A DNA stretch of 64,000 nucleotides from DASRDB01 sp035652815 (GCA_035652815.1 DASRDB010000003.1:310001-374000); one strand, 5' to 3'. Positions 1-9,584 are shown, numbered from the stretch's first letter. Notes: a model not told the origin generated them from the letters alone. Numbers and translations: made by a program.

Positions 1-496
1 GCATGCCAACAACAAAGAAAGCAAGCGTGATGTAAATGGCTATTCCAGGCAAAGCAAACCAGAGCGCGAGGCAGATCCACCCGGCAAAGGTGGTCGAGAA
101 AATAAGCGCGAGGCTGTTGTGCGCGTTGAAAAGCTGAGGGTGTTTCGGCGCGAACGGCCCCAGAATATGCATTTCCTGTTCAAGCTTCATACCCTCTGCT
201 TCAATCGCCGTCGAGAGTTTGAGGTTTTCTACCTCGTACAGAAACAGGCCAAGCGTAATCAATGCGCCTAGCAGGCCAAACGGCAAAACGAGATTTGCCA
301 GCGTCTGACGTTTTGAGGGATCGCTGATAATGGTGACAGCAAAACTGCTGGCTGTCACAAAAGGCAGAAACCCCATCAGCTTTAAGCGGAAATCTATGAG
401 GTTCTGATAGTTCGTGCAGAGTTGCTGGTAAATGAGGTGCAGTTCTTCTGTCGAGGGGTGCGTATCGGAGGTTGTCACTGCCGGGTCAGTTGACAT
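1..496 (-). CDS. Membrane protein of unknown function (3' end outside window)
   Basis: Open frame on the minus strand starting with ATG at 496, behind a clear AAGGAG about 7 bases upstream, and running off the left edge. The roughly 165 visible residues begin with a soluble stretch rich in Thr, Glu and His. Hydrophobic segments follow around residues 40-60 (FLPFVTASSFAVTI), 70-85 (VLPFGLLGALITLGLFLYEV) and near 140 (LALIFSTTFAGWICLALWF), so at least three membrane spans are likely. No motif identifies a function. It is divergent from the GAF gene at 750, and the gap of about 250 bases would hold both promoters. The gene is partial in this window, so length cannot be judged. Confidence 0.7.
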   Translation of the reverse strand, partial: MSTDPAVTTSDTHPSTEELHLIYQQLCTNYQNLIDFRLKLMGFLPFVTASSFAVTIISDPSKRQTLANLVLPFGLLGALITLGLFLYEVENLKLSTAIEAEGMKLEQEMHILGPFAPKHPQLFNAHNSLALIFSTTFAGWICLALWFALPGIAIYITLAFFVVGM

Positions 497-749
497 CAAG
501 GAACTCCTTTTTGGTAGAGCAAACAACAGTACGAGAGGAACGACTTCGATTGCTACTATACAATAGATACTCAACAATAACAAGTATTTTTCCCGGAAAA
601 AAGTAGTAAAGCTTAAAAGGGGGTCATTGGATATGACCATGCCGGATTATCATGTGCCTGAGAGGTTTATGGTATAATTGTACATGCGATGGCTATTTTC
701 TATGTGCCTGTTATCTCAGCAATGGGGCTGTCTACAGGAGGGTAAGCGA

Positions 750-1358
750 ATGAGCAATACTAGCGATTCTCCAGGTGGTTTGCCACGCCTACATCAGGAT
801 TATTACAAGGCGCTGTACCAGGCCGCGCTGGTCTTTTCGTCCAGTCTCGAGTTAAAGGTCGTGCTGCAAAACGTTGTCACCAGTATTACCGACACCATGC
901 GCGTCAAGGGCTGCGTCATTCGCTTACTTGACCGTCGAACCGGCCAGCTACAGTTGAGCGCTGTTCACGGTCTGAGCAGCGGCTATCTGGCAAAAGGCCC
1001 CGTTGACGTTGAACACAGCCCCATTGACAGCGAAGCGCTCAGTGGAAAAACGGTATTTATTCCCGATGTTTCCAAAGACACGCGCTTCCAGTACGCTGAA
1101 GCGGCGGCGCGTGAGGGTATTGTCTCGGTGCTGTGCGTTCCCCTGGAGGTACACGGCGACGCTATCGGCGTGATGCGCGTGTATACCAGCGAGCAATGCG
1201 AGTTCCACGACGATGATATTCAGTTTCTCACGGTGCTGGCTCGGCTGGCCGCCCTGGCCATCGAGAACGCGCACCTCTACGAGAACCTGAAAAACTCCTT
1301 CGATGGCGTGATGGATGTCCTCTGGGGCAGCAGCTTGCAGTATTCGGAAACGATCTAA
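750..1358 (+). CDS. Stand-alone GAF domain protein
   Basis: 202 residues, almost all one GAF domain (about 25-190): an N-terminal helix (LYQAALVFSSSLELKVVLQN), a core with CVIRLLDRRTGQLQLSAVHG, and the closing VLARLAALAIENAHLYENL helix. GAF domains bind small ligands or act as dimerisation and sensor modules. No kinase, cyclase or HTH output is attached, so it would act in trans or as a ligand-binding protein. The frame is open further upstream (from 678), but ATG at 750 has AGGAGG at 736-741 with 8 bases spacing, so I start there. It ends 6 bases from the convergent DUF711 gene. The ligand is unknown. Confidence 0.8.
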   Translation: MSNTSDSPGGLPRLHQDYYKALYQAALVFSSSLELKVVLQNVVTSITDTMRVKGCVIRLLDRRTGQLQLSAVHGLSSGYLAKGPVDVEHSPIDSEALSGKTVFIPDVSKDTRFQYAEAAAREGIVSVLCVPLEVHGDAIGVMRVYTSEQCEFHDDDIQFLTVLARLAALAIENAHLYENLKNSFDGVMDVLWGSSLQYSETI

Positions 1359-1364
1359 AGCTTC

Positions 1365-2558
1365 TTACCTCACGAGCGTATTGGTTAAATACGGCGAGGT
1401 GAACGTGGTTCGCTCTCCCGGTCGCTTGCCCGGCACAGGAAACAGGCGAGCCGACAGGGGTTTATTCAAGCGCAGCGCCATTGTCGCCACATCCAACAAC
1501 AGGTGCGCAATGGCGCTTTCTTCTATATCTCCAGGCAGGGGAATAGTATCCAGCCCTGTACCACAGACCGTCGAATAGAGCAGCAGCGAGTGCGTATTCA
1601 CCAATCCCTCTTCCCAACGGTGGCCTAACACCGCATCTTCCAGCACAGGCAGCATTAACCCACAATAGCCACAGGTCGGCAAACTTGTAGATTTCAGCGC
1701 CCCCGTAATCGCCGAAGCTACCGCGACGGTGCCGGTTTCGCCCACCTTGCCATAGCCGCACAGTTCCATTGCCGAAACGATGCTCTCCTCTCCTAAAGGC
1801 GCGGGCGAAAGGTCGATGCCACCAAAAACCAGGTTATGTTTCTGAGCGAGGCCTTTACCCAGTTCGACAATTGATGCCGCCTGTTCGACAAGCGCATTTG
1901 CTATCCATTGCCGCACTTGCTCCAGATCTAACGGATGTGCGCCACCTGATGTATGAGGCCGTAAAGCATCGGCTACAATACCTGCCCCCTGCAAGCCAAT
2001 ACTCAGGCTCGCCGGGCCGCTATGATAGGCCGAGGGGAAGAAAGGGCAACCGGGATCAACACGAGCCAGCACAGCGAAGCGAAAATTGCCAAAACCCTCA
2101 GCAGTTTCTCGCGCCAGCCGCTGCATCACTCGCGCAGCATGACGGGCCGCCTCGTAGCGTATGCCATCCTTGCCGGTGGCAAGCAATACGGTCGCATTGA
2201 GCGCCGTTGTGGCCTCCAGCATATCAGCAATCGACTCAATGCGTTCTAATGAAAATTGTGGCGATGCTGCTTTCGCTGTGCCGCACGAGCAAAATTCTAA
2301 ACCGACATCATCCAGCATACGCTGTACCTCTTGCGCATAACGCACCAGATCGGATGCCGAAGCGTTCGCGAGATCATCAAAGACCGGGCGCGTCGAAATG
2401 CGCAGCGTTTGCACCTCGTATCCTGCATCAATATAGCGCTGGCTTGCCTGCTGCAATATATGGGCGGCGCGTTCTATGGCCGAAAAAGCCAGTGGGTGCG
2501 GTTCGGCAAGGCCGAGGGTGAGGGTGCGTATTGGGGGTTTTCTCATGACATTTCTCAT
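1365..2558 (-). CDS. DUF711 (UPF0210) family protein
   Basis: 397 residues, close to the usual 400-450 of this family. Recognisable features are the N-terminal RTLTLG strand, the CSCGTAKAA segment near residue 92, the FRFAVLARVDPGCPFFPSAY stretch, and the glycine-rich region GAIVADALRP through YCGLMLPVLED. NCBI-style naming calls relatives PFL-like because of fold similarity to pyruvate formate-lyase, but no glycyl-radical motif is visible and the function is unknown. Two in-frame ATGs, at 2558 and 2546, are both possible; neither has a strong Shine-Dalgarno sequence. It is divergent from the nuclease-helicase gene and convergent with the GAF gene. Confidence 0.8.
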   Translation of the reverse strand: MRNVMRKPPIRTLTLGLAEPHPLAFSAIERAAHILQQASQRYIDAGYEVQTLRISTRPVFDDLANASASDLVRYAQEVQRMLDDVGLEFCSCGTAKAASPQFSLERIESIADMLEATTALNATVLLATGKDGIRYEAARHAARVMQRLARETAEGFGNFRFAVLARVDPGCPFFPSAYHSGPASLSIGLQGAGIVADALRPHTSGGAHPLDLEQVRQWIANALVEQAASIVELGKGLAQKHNLVFGGIDLSPAPLGEESIVSAMELCGYGKVGETGTVAVASAITGALKSTSLPTCGYCGLMLPVLEDAVLGHRWEEGLVNTHSLLLYSTVCGTGLDTIPLPGDIEESAIAHLLLDVATMALRLNKPLSARLFPVPGKRPGERTTFTSPYLTNTLVR

Positions 2559-2698
2559 TTCTTCTACTATGTTCTCACGCTCATCATACGTCAGCTAGCT
2601 GGATACGACAAGCCTCAATTCTCCTATCACTATTGACGAAAATCTGTTCGTCACGTACACTTCCTCTTAAACCAGAGACTGGCAGGAGCGCTCACCCC

Positions 2699-5600
2699 AT
2701 GCAAGCAAACGGCAAGACCGAACTAGAGGCAGATTCACAAGAATGCTTTCTTTGTGTCCTCGATGCGCAGCCATGCGCGGTAAAAAAGCTCGAAGGCCAC
2801 ATTATCGCTGTGCGTGAATTCAAAGATGGTGCGGAAACAAGTCCTTATATCACGCTCGACCTCGGCTCGTCGCTTGCCAGCATTCGCCTGACTTACGCCT
2901 ATCGCAGTCTTATCAGGGGACTGAACGAACTTGGGGATGCGCTGGCTAAAAGGCGGCTGACGCTGCGCGTCTATCACCTGCCCGCCGCAGTCGGCACAAC
3001 CGAACATAAAGAGCGCGTGCTTGACCGTTACATCGCGGGCGACTACACACTGGCGATTCTCGAACCCGATACTATCCTCAACATCACCGATTTAAACCAG
3101 GCTGAGTATTGCGCGCGCCAATATTTGTTGAGCCGTCTTACTCCCTCGACACAGTCGATGGCATCAATGCGCGGAAATCTGGTGCATAGCAGCTTCAAAG
3201 AACTGCTCAAGGAGCATGATCGCGGTGAACTGATGGCGGGTAGCGCTCGTAATGGCGATGAATCGGCCCTCACAACGCTTCATCGCCACTTTGAACAGGC
3301 CCTTGAACGCAGCAGCCTTGATCTTGCCCTGCTCAATACGCCGCCGGAAGAGATACGCTCCGAGGTTGCTGCGCACCTGGAAAGCCTCGCAAACTGGTTC
3401 AACAAGCAGCATGCCACCCTGTGGGATATGCCAGGCACTACTGAAAATGACGAGGAAGAGAGCATCAGGGGCGAAAACGCAGTACGGGCCGAAACATTCC
3501 TGCTCGCGCCTGAAATCGGCTTGCGAGGTCGCCTCGATCTGCTGTGGCGTCAAAAAAGCCGCCAGCGTCTGCTCGAGTTGAAGACTGGCTCAGTCAAGGG
3601 AGAACTGCCAAAGTCCGAGCATCGCTGGCAGGTGCAGGGATATCATGCGCTACTGGCGGTACGCCGCGACCCCAAACTGCAAAAAGCAAAGGCTAACATA
3701 CTCTATAGCGGCATCCCAGGCGAGGCCGAGGGCTACGAGATTCGCTTCAGCGCCAGGCAATTCCAGCGCGTCATAGAGACACGCAACACGCTTGTTCTCA
3801 GCCACGTGACGGGCATTCCGCCTGCCCCTCCCGGCGTTTCGCGCTGTAGCAAATGCGCCAGGCAGGACCGTTGCCAGCAGGTTTCTTTCCTGCTAGACTG
3901 GCAGCCGCCGCACATTGACGCGCCCGCAATAACAACAGAAAACTATCATCTGGAACAGATCACCCCGGAAGACAAAACTTTTTTCGCTACCTATTATCGC
4001 CTGTTACATGTAGAAGGGCTTGAGGGGGAAAAGCAGCAGGCACTGCTGTGGCAGCAGCCTGTCAGCGAACGGGTGGAGCGTGGAGTTGCTATCGACAATT
4101 TGCAGGCAATCGGCAAACCGGAGCCAGATGGTAAAGGTGAATGGCGGCAGACCTTCCGTTGCGTCAATACGTCAGAACTACGCGAGGGCGATGAGGTGTT
4201 GCTCAGCGACGGCGACCCCATTACGGGTGAGGTGGTCACGGGCACCATCGTCTCTATCAGTTCACAGGAAGTGACGGTCTGGACGCCGGAGTTGATCGCC
4301 CACCCGAAACTGCTCGATCGCTACGATATCAATATTGTGCATGTGCGCACGCTTCAGAATCTCCTGCGCTGGCTGCAGGCCGATCCTTATGTGCGGCGGC
4401 TCGTCGCTGGAATCGAGCGCCCTCGCTTCCGCGATAGCGACGTTCCGCCATCGCCTTATCTCAACGGCGAACAAAATCTGGCGGTGCAACGTGCCCTACA
4501 GATGCAGGACTACCTGCTCATTCATGGGCCGCCAGGAACGGGCAAAACCAGCGTCATCGCTGAAATCGTAAAACGGCTTGTCCAGCAGGGCCAGCGCGTC
4601 CTGCTTGCCGCCTTTACCAATCAGGCGGTTGATAACATGCTCAAGCGGCTGGATCGCGAAGGATTCTCTTCTTATGTGCGCCTGGGACACGAACGCAGCG
4701 TGGATGAGAGCATACAAAAGCGGCTGCTGAAATCGTTTGTCGAGCAGGCAGACCCATTGCAGGCGGTGCGCGAGGCTTTGCGAACTGCACCGGTCATCGC
4801 CTCGACCACCGCCACCTGGTCTTCAGATAAATACGCGCCGCCACCGCTTCATGCCGACGGGGAACAGCATCCTGACGATCTGCTACAGTTCGACGTCGCC
4901 ATTATCGACGAGGCAGGGCAGCTTACTATTCCCGCCATTCTGGGCGCTTTGCGCTTCGTGAAACGCTTCATCCTGGTCGGTGACGAAAAGCAGCTTCCGC
5001 CTCTTGTATTGAGCAAAGAGGCTGCACTGGCAGGACTTTCTCGGTCGCTGTTCAGTTCTCTTAAGCAGTATGATGAGGACTATAGGAAAGAGCATCCAGA
5101 TGCTACCAGCGCCTGCGTGGCGCTCGAAGTGCAGTACCGCATGAACAAGTGGATTTCGCGCTTCAGCTCCAGGCAATTTTACGATGGCAGGTTGAAGCCG
5201 CACTCCTCGGTAGCAAACCGGCTGCTCGAGTTCAAAGAGGACTCGCCTGCCGGAAGGTATGAATCCCCTGCCATCACCCAGGCTGTTCATCCGAAAAGGC
5301 CGATGGTCTTTCTGGATGTGCGGGAAGAGTTGCCGACCGGGGGGACGAAGATCAGCAACGCGGAGGCGCGTGTGGTGCGCGAGGTGGTTGCGGCACTTCT
5401 GGAGCGAGGTATCGAGGAAAAGGATATCGGCATCATAGCTCCCTACCGGGCACAGGTCGCGAACCTGCGACGTCACCTGTTTAGTGACGAGGACTGCATC
5501 GGCTGGAAAAAGCTGCCAGATACCACAGCGCTTACAGTCGATACGGTTGACCGCTTTCAGGGAGGCGAGCGGCCAGTTATCATTCTTTCATTTGCCACCA

Positions 5601-5821
5601 GCAGCACGCCGGAGGCCGAAAGCCAGTTAAGGGAACACCTGACGGATAATCACCGGCTCAATGTCGCGCTGACTCGAGCGCAGCGCAAGCTTCTTCTGGT
5701 CGGTAACGCTGCCGCGCTGGAAACGCTGCCTGTGTTCCAGCAATTGCTGGCGTACTGCCAGAACGAACTGCGCTCAGTGATTGCTTACGCGGAAGATCTT
5801 TCTGAAGCTACATTTCAGTAG
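2699..5821 (+). CDS. Dna2-like protein: Fe-S PD-(D/E)XK nuclease fused to SF1 helicase
   Basis: 1040 residues. The N-terminal half carries a Cas4/Dna2/AddB-type nuclease: Cys137, then GRLDLLW, ELKTGS (E-x-K), and a C-x2-C-x5-C group at Cys383, Cys386 and Cys392 that would complete a 4Fe-4S cluster. The C-terminal half is an SF1B (UPF1/Dna2-like) helicase: Walker A GPPGTGKT at about residue 610, DEAGQLTIP, VGDEKQLPPL, QYRMNKWISRF, DRFQGGERPVI and NVALTRAQRK. The family processes DNA ends or flaps; the cellular role here is inferred. TTG at 2633 is in frame, but ATG at 2699 has AGGAG 10 bases upstream and is preferred. The 3' end overlaps the convergent gmhB gene by 14 bases. Confidence 0.85.
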   Translation: MQANGKTELEADSQECFLCVLDAQPCAVKKLEGHIIAVREFKDGAETSPYITLDLGSSLASIRLTYAYRSLIRGLNELGDALAKRRLTLRVYHLPAAVGTTEHKERVLDRYIAGDYTLAILEPDTILNITDLNQAEYCARQYLLSRLTPSTQSMASMRGNLVHSSFKELLKEHDRGELMAGSARNGDESALTTLHRHFEQALERSSLDLALLNTPPEEIRSEVAAHLESLANWFNKQHATLWDMPGTTENDEEESIRGENAVRAETFLLAPEIGLRGRLDLLWRQKSRQRLLELKTGSVKGELPKSEHRWQVQGYHALLAVRRDPKLQKAKANILYSGIPGEAEGYEIRFSARQFQRVIETRNTLVLSHVTGIPPAPPGVSRCSKCARQDRCQQVSFLLDWQPPHIDAPAITTENYHLEQITPEDKTFFATYYRLLHVEGLEGEKQQALLWQQPVSERVERGVAIDNLQAIGKPEPDGKGEWRQTFRCVNTSELREGDEVLLSDGDPITGEVVTGTIVSISSQEVTVWTPELIAHPKLLDRYDINIVHVRTLQNLLRWLQADPYVRRLVAGIERPRFRDSDVPPSPYLNGEQNLAVQRALQMQDYLLIHGPPGTGKTSVIAEIVKRLVQQGQRVLLAAFTNQAVDNMLKRLDREGFSSYVRLGHERSVDESIQKRLLKSFVEQADPLQAVREALRTAPVIASTTATWSSDKYAPPPLHADGEQHPDDLLQFDVAIIDEAGQLTIPAILGALRFVKRFILVGDEKQLPPLVLSKEAALAGLSRSLFSSLKQYDEDYRKEHPDATSACVALEVQYRMNKWISRFSSRQFYDGRLKPHSSVANRLLEFKEDSPAGRYESPAITQAVHPKRPMVFLDVREELPTGGTKISNAEARVVREVVAALLERGIEEKDIGIIAPYRAQVANLRRHLFSDEDCIGWKKLPDTTALTVDTVDRFQGGERPVIILSFATSSTPEAESQLREHLTDNHRLNVALTRAQRKLLLVGNAAALETLPVFQQLLAYCQNELRSVIAYAEDLSEATFQ

Positions 5822-6467
5822 CCAGCACAAAATGTTCATGCAGCGAGAGATCAGCGCCATCTTTTCGGGTGAGCATCGCGTAGCAGGCGCGCTCCAGAGT
5901 GGTCTGTTTACCTGTATGCACATGCGTGCCATGCAAAATGTATTCGACCGCGTGCTTCAAGTTCAGGGCAATGCGAAAAGGGCGGGTTGCTTCATGATGA
6001 AAGGCGCGGAACTGCTCTAAACCCAGGCCTGTCAAAACCAGGATCGTATGAATGCCTATCGCCATGCCTGCGCGAATGTCGCTAATGCTATCGCCGATAA
6101 ATACCGCGTCGTTCAAATCAAGCCCAAGTTCCTGAGTCGCCTGTAAAAGCATGCCGGGCTGCGGTTTGCGGCAGCGGCAATTCTCCTCTTTGCCATGCGG
6201 GCAATAGTAGACTTTCTCGATCTCGCCTCCACCCTGGCGAATCTCCGCTACCATGCGCGCATGCATCTCCTCAAGCGCTTCTTTTGAAATGCTCCCCTTA
6301 GCAACGCCCGCCTGATTGGTGCAAACCACAATACGATGTCCAGCGCGTGTAAGACGCGCTATTGCCTCACATACGCCGGGTAGAAAGCGAAACTCGCTCC
6401 AACTTTTGACATAATCAGACCGGTTTTCATTGATTACCCCATCCCGGTCGAGAAATATGGTTGACAC
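5808..6467 (-). CDS. gmhB: D-glycero-D-manno-heptose 1,7-bisphosphate 7-phosphatase-like HAD hydrolase
   Basis: 219 residues, HAD-IIIA type. Motif I is FLDRDGVINE at the N-terminus, motif II VVCTNQAG, a zinc-binding cluster CPHGKEENCRCRKP follows, and motif III/IV is FIGDSISDIRAG. This set is typical of GmhB, which removes the C7 phosphate from heptose bisphosphate in ADP-heptose synthesis; homologues also act on histidinol phosphate or other sugar bisphosphates. The usual length is about 185, so some 35 extra C-terminal residues (RACYAMLTRKDG...) are unusual. No other heptose gene is nearby. It overlaps the 3' end of the nuclease-helicase by 14 bases. Confidence 0.85.
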   Translation of the reverse strand: MSTIFLDRDGVINENRSDYVKSWSEFRFLPGVCEAIARLTRAGHRIVVCTNQAGVAKGSISKEALEEMHARMVAEIRQGGGEIEKVYYCPHGKEENCRCRKPQPGMLLQATQELGLDLNDAVFIGDSISDIRAGMAIGIHTILVLTGLGLEQFRAFHHEATRPFRIALNLKHAVEYILHGTHVHTGKQTTLERACYAMLTRKDGADLSLHEHFVLATEM

Positions 6468-6585
6468 TGTAGCACCCCTATTTAACAGGTATCTGTAATA
6501 TCAATCAAACCCATCTATAAAGCGATCTTAAATATTGAGCTTGCGATAAATATAAACCAATGTGATTGCGTATATCTACCTGTAT

Positions 6586-7236
6586 CTATGCAGAAAACAA
6601 GCGAATAGCAATATCCAGGCGCGTACCTCTTCCCGGCTCACTTTCTATACTCAGGTGTCCACCCAGCACCTCTGCGCGTTCGCGTAAGCCGATCAATCCC
6701 TGCTGATATCCGCAGCCCCCTCGCGGTAATTGGGAAGGCATACCAATCCCATTATCCGTAACACTGATATGCAGGCTGCCCTCGAAGCTGAACATGGAAA
6801 CGCGCACCATAGATGCCTGTGCGTGCTTGCGAATATTGACCAGGGCCTCACGCACCATATAATAGATATTCGACGTGTATTCAAAGGGCAAAAGAGCAGG
6901 CCAGTCTTCACATTCAAACACTACCTGGTAGCCATCCATTTCGTCCAGTAATGCTTTGATAGCCGCTTCCAGGCCCTGATGAAGTTCACCGGCTCCTCGC
7001 AGGCCGCCTAACGCTTCCCTCATGGAGATCAGGCTTTCACGAGCCAGTTCCTGCCATACCTCTACCTTTTGCGCGAGTTGCTGATCCGCAGTGGGGCCAT
7101 ATGCGCGAAAGTACTCCAGGTCTGCTACCAATGCTGTCAACGATTGTACCACACTATCGTGCAAATCGCGGGCAATACGCTTTCGCTCAGCTTCCTGAGC
7201 CAGTTTTGTGATAGGAGAGTCTAACACGTCGAGCAT
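6586..7236 (-). CDS. Sensor-less histidine kinase (NarL/DesK type)
   Basis: 216 residues. A HisKA_3 dimerisation/phosphoacceptor segment (ERKRIARDLHDSVVQSL, the His being the phosphorylation site) begins at about residue 18, followed by an HATPase_c domain with YMVREALVNIRKHAQAS (N box), DNGIGMP (G1) and GRGTRLDI (G2). There is no transmembrane or PAS/GAF input domain, so sensing must be intracellular or via a partner. No response regulator is adjacent. ATG at 7236 is preceded by GGAAAA rather than a strong ribosome binding site. Confidence 0.85.
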   Translation of the reverse strand: MLDVLDSPITKLAQEAERKRIARDLHDSVVQSLTALVADLEYFRAYGPTADQQLAQKVEVWQELARESLISMREALGGLRGAGELHQGLEAAIKALLDEMDGYQVVFECEDWPALLPFEYTSNIYYMVREALVNIRKHAQASMVRVSMFSFEGSLHISVTDNGIGMPSQLPRGGCGYQQGLIGLRERAEVLGGHLSIESEPGRGTRLDIAIRLFSA

Positions 7237-7390
7237 AATCGAGTTTTCCTTCTATCTCTACAAACCGCTTTCTTTCTCCCTCACACGTACCTCTCTTCTC
7301 ATGCTTCGCGGCGCTGATTTTCCATATTTTTGCTTACTCTCCTTATATATGCCTTGCCAGTTAACCTGAGATTGAGATAAGGCTGTGATA

Positions 7391-7432
7391 CAGGTTAAGA
7401 TTTCGCACAACAGGCGAAGAGTTCTTAACCTG
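7391..7432. repeat. Two-part inverted repeat upstream of the ribokinase gene
   Basis: Outer arms CAGGTTAAG (7391-7399) and CTTAACCTG (7424-7432) are perfect complements, and inside them TTCGC (7402-7406) pairs with GCGAA (7414-7418). It sits about 100 bases before the ribokinase ATG in a 295-base gap (7237-7532) that shows no convincing gene. It could be an operator or an attenuator hairpin; no T run follows it. Confidence 0.5.
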
Positions 7433-7532
7433 CCAGGATGCTTGCTTGTATTACCTGCCCTTGTGGTTAAGCATCTCCATCGCATATACTCAACCTGTCT
7501 TTATTTTTGTGACATCTTAAACAGGAGAATCT

Positions 7533-8483
7533 ATGGCGGAAACGCAAAATACGTTCATTCTCACGGTGGGCAGCATCAACATGGATCAGGTGGTGCATGT
7601 GCCGCGCCTGCCTGTGCCTGGCGAGACGCTGCCGGGAGCCAGCTCACTCAAGCTTGTGCCAGGGGGAAAAGGAGCCAATCAGGCGGTTACTATGGCACGA
7701 CTTGGCGCGCAGGTCGCATTCGCTGGACGAGTTGGCGCGGATGCCTTTGGCGAGCAACTGCTGAAAGCGCTACGGGCGGATGGGGTCGATACGCGACTGG
7801 TCGTGGTTGACCAGCAGGAGTCAACAGGAGTGGCCTTTATTTTTCTTACACCTGACGGGGAGAACGCTATCGTTGTCTCCCCCGGCTCAAATAACCGGCT
7901 CGGCGCGGATGATGTGCAGATGGCGCATATTTTTTCGAGCATAGGGCAGGCTGCCGCGCTTGTCTTGCAGATGGAAATCCCTGTAGAGACGGCAAAAGCG
8001 GTGATTACCGCCGGGCATCAGGCCAATGTTCCGGTCATCCTGAACCTTGCGCCAGCTAAACCGCTTTCCTGGGATGTGCTTACGCAGGTGCATACGCTGA
8101 TCGTGAACGAAACCGAGGCCAGTATGCTGAGCGGGCAGCGCGTTGATGATCTGCAAGATGCGCACACCGTCGCGACCGTGATTCACGAGCGCGGCATTCC
8201 GATTGTGGTTATCACGCTCGGAGCAAAGGGGGCGCTGCTCGTTTCCACAGACGAAAAAGGCCAGCCACAATACATCCACCAGCCAGCGCCAAAGGTGCAA
8301 GTTATCGATACTACCGCCGCCGGGGATTGCTTTGTGGGAGCATTCACCGTTGCGCTGATCGAGGGGCAAAACGTGGCGGATGCGCTGCGCTTCGCGGTCT
8401 ATGCCAGCGCCCTCAAAGTGACGCGCTTCGGCGCGCAATCCGGCCTGCCAACCCGAGCAGAGGTGCAGGCTTTTCTTGCATAA
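7533..8483 (+). CDS. rbsK: Ribokinase (PfkB family)
   Basis: 316 residues. It phosphorylates ribose to ribose 5-phosphate in the cytoplasm. Visible are the N-terminal SINMDQVVHVPRLPVPGE, the first PfkB signature GGKGANQAVTMARLG, and the second signature DTTAAGDCFVGAF whose Asp is the catalytic base. Length matches ribokinases. AGGAG lies 8 bases before the ATG. The next gene, a nucleoside hydrolase, starts 18 bases after its stop, so the pair would release ribose from nucleosides and trap it. Confidence 0.9.
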   Translation: MAETQNTFILTVGSINMDQVVHVPRLPVPGETLPGASSLKLVPGGKGANQAVTMARLGAQVAFAGRVGADAFGEQLLKALRADGVDTRLVVVDQQESTGVAFIFLTPDGENAIVVSPGSNNRLGADDVQMAHIFSSIGQAAALVLQMEIPVETAKAVITAGHQANVPVILNLAPAKPLSWDVLTQVHTLIVNETEASMLSGQRVDDLQDAHTVATVIHERGIPIVVITLGAKGALLVSTDEKGQPQYIHQPAPKVQVIDTTAAGDCFVGAFTVALIEGQNVADALRFAVYASALKVTRFGAQSGLPTRAEVQAFLA

Positions 8484-8501
8484 CATTTTTTGAGGTTTTT
8501 C

Positions 8502-9461
8502 ATGCATCGTATTATTCTCGACACCGATCCCGGCATCGATGATGCTCTGGCAATTTTTCTCGCGCTCGCTTCACCCGACATTCAACTCGAAGCCATCACC
8601 ACTGTGAGCGGCAACGTCCACGTCGATTACACTACGCGCAACGCGCTCGCGCTGCTGGAACTGGCCGGGCGCGGCAATATTCCCGTCGCTCGCGGCTGTG
8701 ATCGTCCGTTAGTACGGCATGCCGTCGAAGCAGGCTATGTGCATGGGCAAAATGGCCTGGGCAACGTACAACTGCCGGAACCACACCTTCATCCTGTACC
8801 ACAACATGCCACAGACCTGCTGATTGAAAAGATTCTCGCGGCCCCTGGCGAAATCACGCTGGTAGCCATTGGCCCTTTGACGAATATCGCGATGGCGGTG
8901 CGCCAGGAGCCGCGTATCGCGCAGAACACACGCGAGTTGTTCATTATGGGCGGAGCGTTGCGCGTACCCGGCAATGTCACACCCACCGCCGAGTTCAATA
9001 TTTTCGCAGACCCGGAAGCGGCTTCTATCGTGCTACATGCCGGTTGGCCTATCCGGCTGGTCTCGCTAGATGCCACTATGCAGACAAACCTCTATCGGGA
9101 GCAGGTGGACCGCCTGGCGGCCAATGGCCACCCTGTAACCACTCTCATTCAGCAGGCGGTAAGCTTCTTCATTGAGGAATTTGGCAGGCCACGCGGGATT
9201 CATGCCTTTCACATGCACGACCCACTCTGCCTCGCCAGCGTTATTCATCCCGAGTTTGTGACATGGCGGCCCGCCTACGTAGACGTAGAATTGACCGGTA
9301 CGCTCACTACCGGGACAACCGTCGCTTTCTTCGAGCAGCTTGAAGACCTTGACCCGGCACTTGAACGCCAGCACCAACCAAATGTGCAGGCCTCGATGGG
9401 GGCAAACAACCAGCGTTTCATCGACTTTTACCTGGAGCAAATCCAGGCAGCTTATGCTTGA
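8502..9461 (+). CDS. Inosine-uridine preferring nucleoside hydrolase
   Basis: 319 residues. It hydrolyses the N-glycosidic bond of ribonucleosides, giving base and ribose. The calcium-binding motif DTDPGIDDALA is at the N-terminus; further family marks are VHGQNGLGN, ALGPLTN-like AIGPLTNIA, the FNIFADPEAA motif, and the HMHDPLCLA segment near the C-terminus with the conserved Asp. TTG at 8490 is in frame, but ATG at 8502 follows TGAGG with good spacing and begins directly with the conserved strand. Co-transcribed with ribokinase. Confidence 0.9.
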   Translation: MHRIILDTDPGIDDALAIFLALASPDIQLEAITTVSGNVHVDYTTRNALALLELAGRGNIPVARGCDRPLVRHAVEAGYVHGQNGLGNVQLPEPHLHPVPQHATDLLIEKILAAPGEITLVAIGPLTNIAMAVRQEPRIAQNTRELFIMGGALRVPGNVTPTAEFNIFADPEAASIVLHAGWPIRLVSLDATMQTNLYREQVDRLAANGHPVTTLIQQAVSFFIEEFGRPRGIHAFHMHDPLCLASVIHPEFVTWRPAYVDVELTGTLTTGTTVAFFEQLEDLDPALERQHQPNVQASMGANNQRFIDFYLEQIQAAYA

Positions 9462-9505
9462 AATGCGTTGTGAGCGAAATGTGATGTATCCTGTTTTTTC
9501 CGGCT

Positions 9506-9534
9506 TTGACAAGAATCCTACTATGGGCTATCAT
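9506..9534 (+). promoter_or_regulatory. Sigma70-type promoter for the MIP18-like gene
   Basis: TTGACA at 9506-9511, a 17-base spacer, and TATCAT at 9529-9534, about 50 bases before the ATG at 9585. Confidence 0.6.
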
Positions 9535-9584
9535 AAAGGAGAATAATTCCTACCAATTTACTTGGAATAACAAGGAGCTGATAG

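Noticed and set aside
7258..7485. Minus-strand frame of 75 codons before the ribokinase gene
   Set aside because: No ribosome binding site or family motif, and it runs through the nested hairpin.
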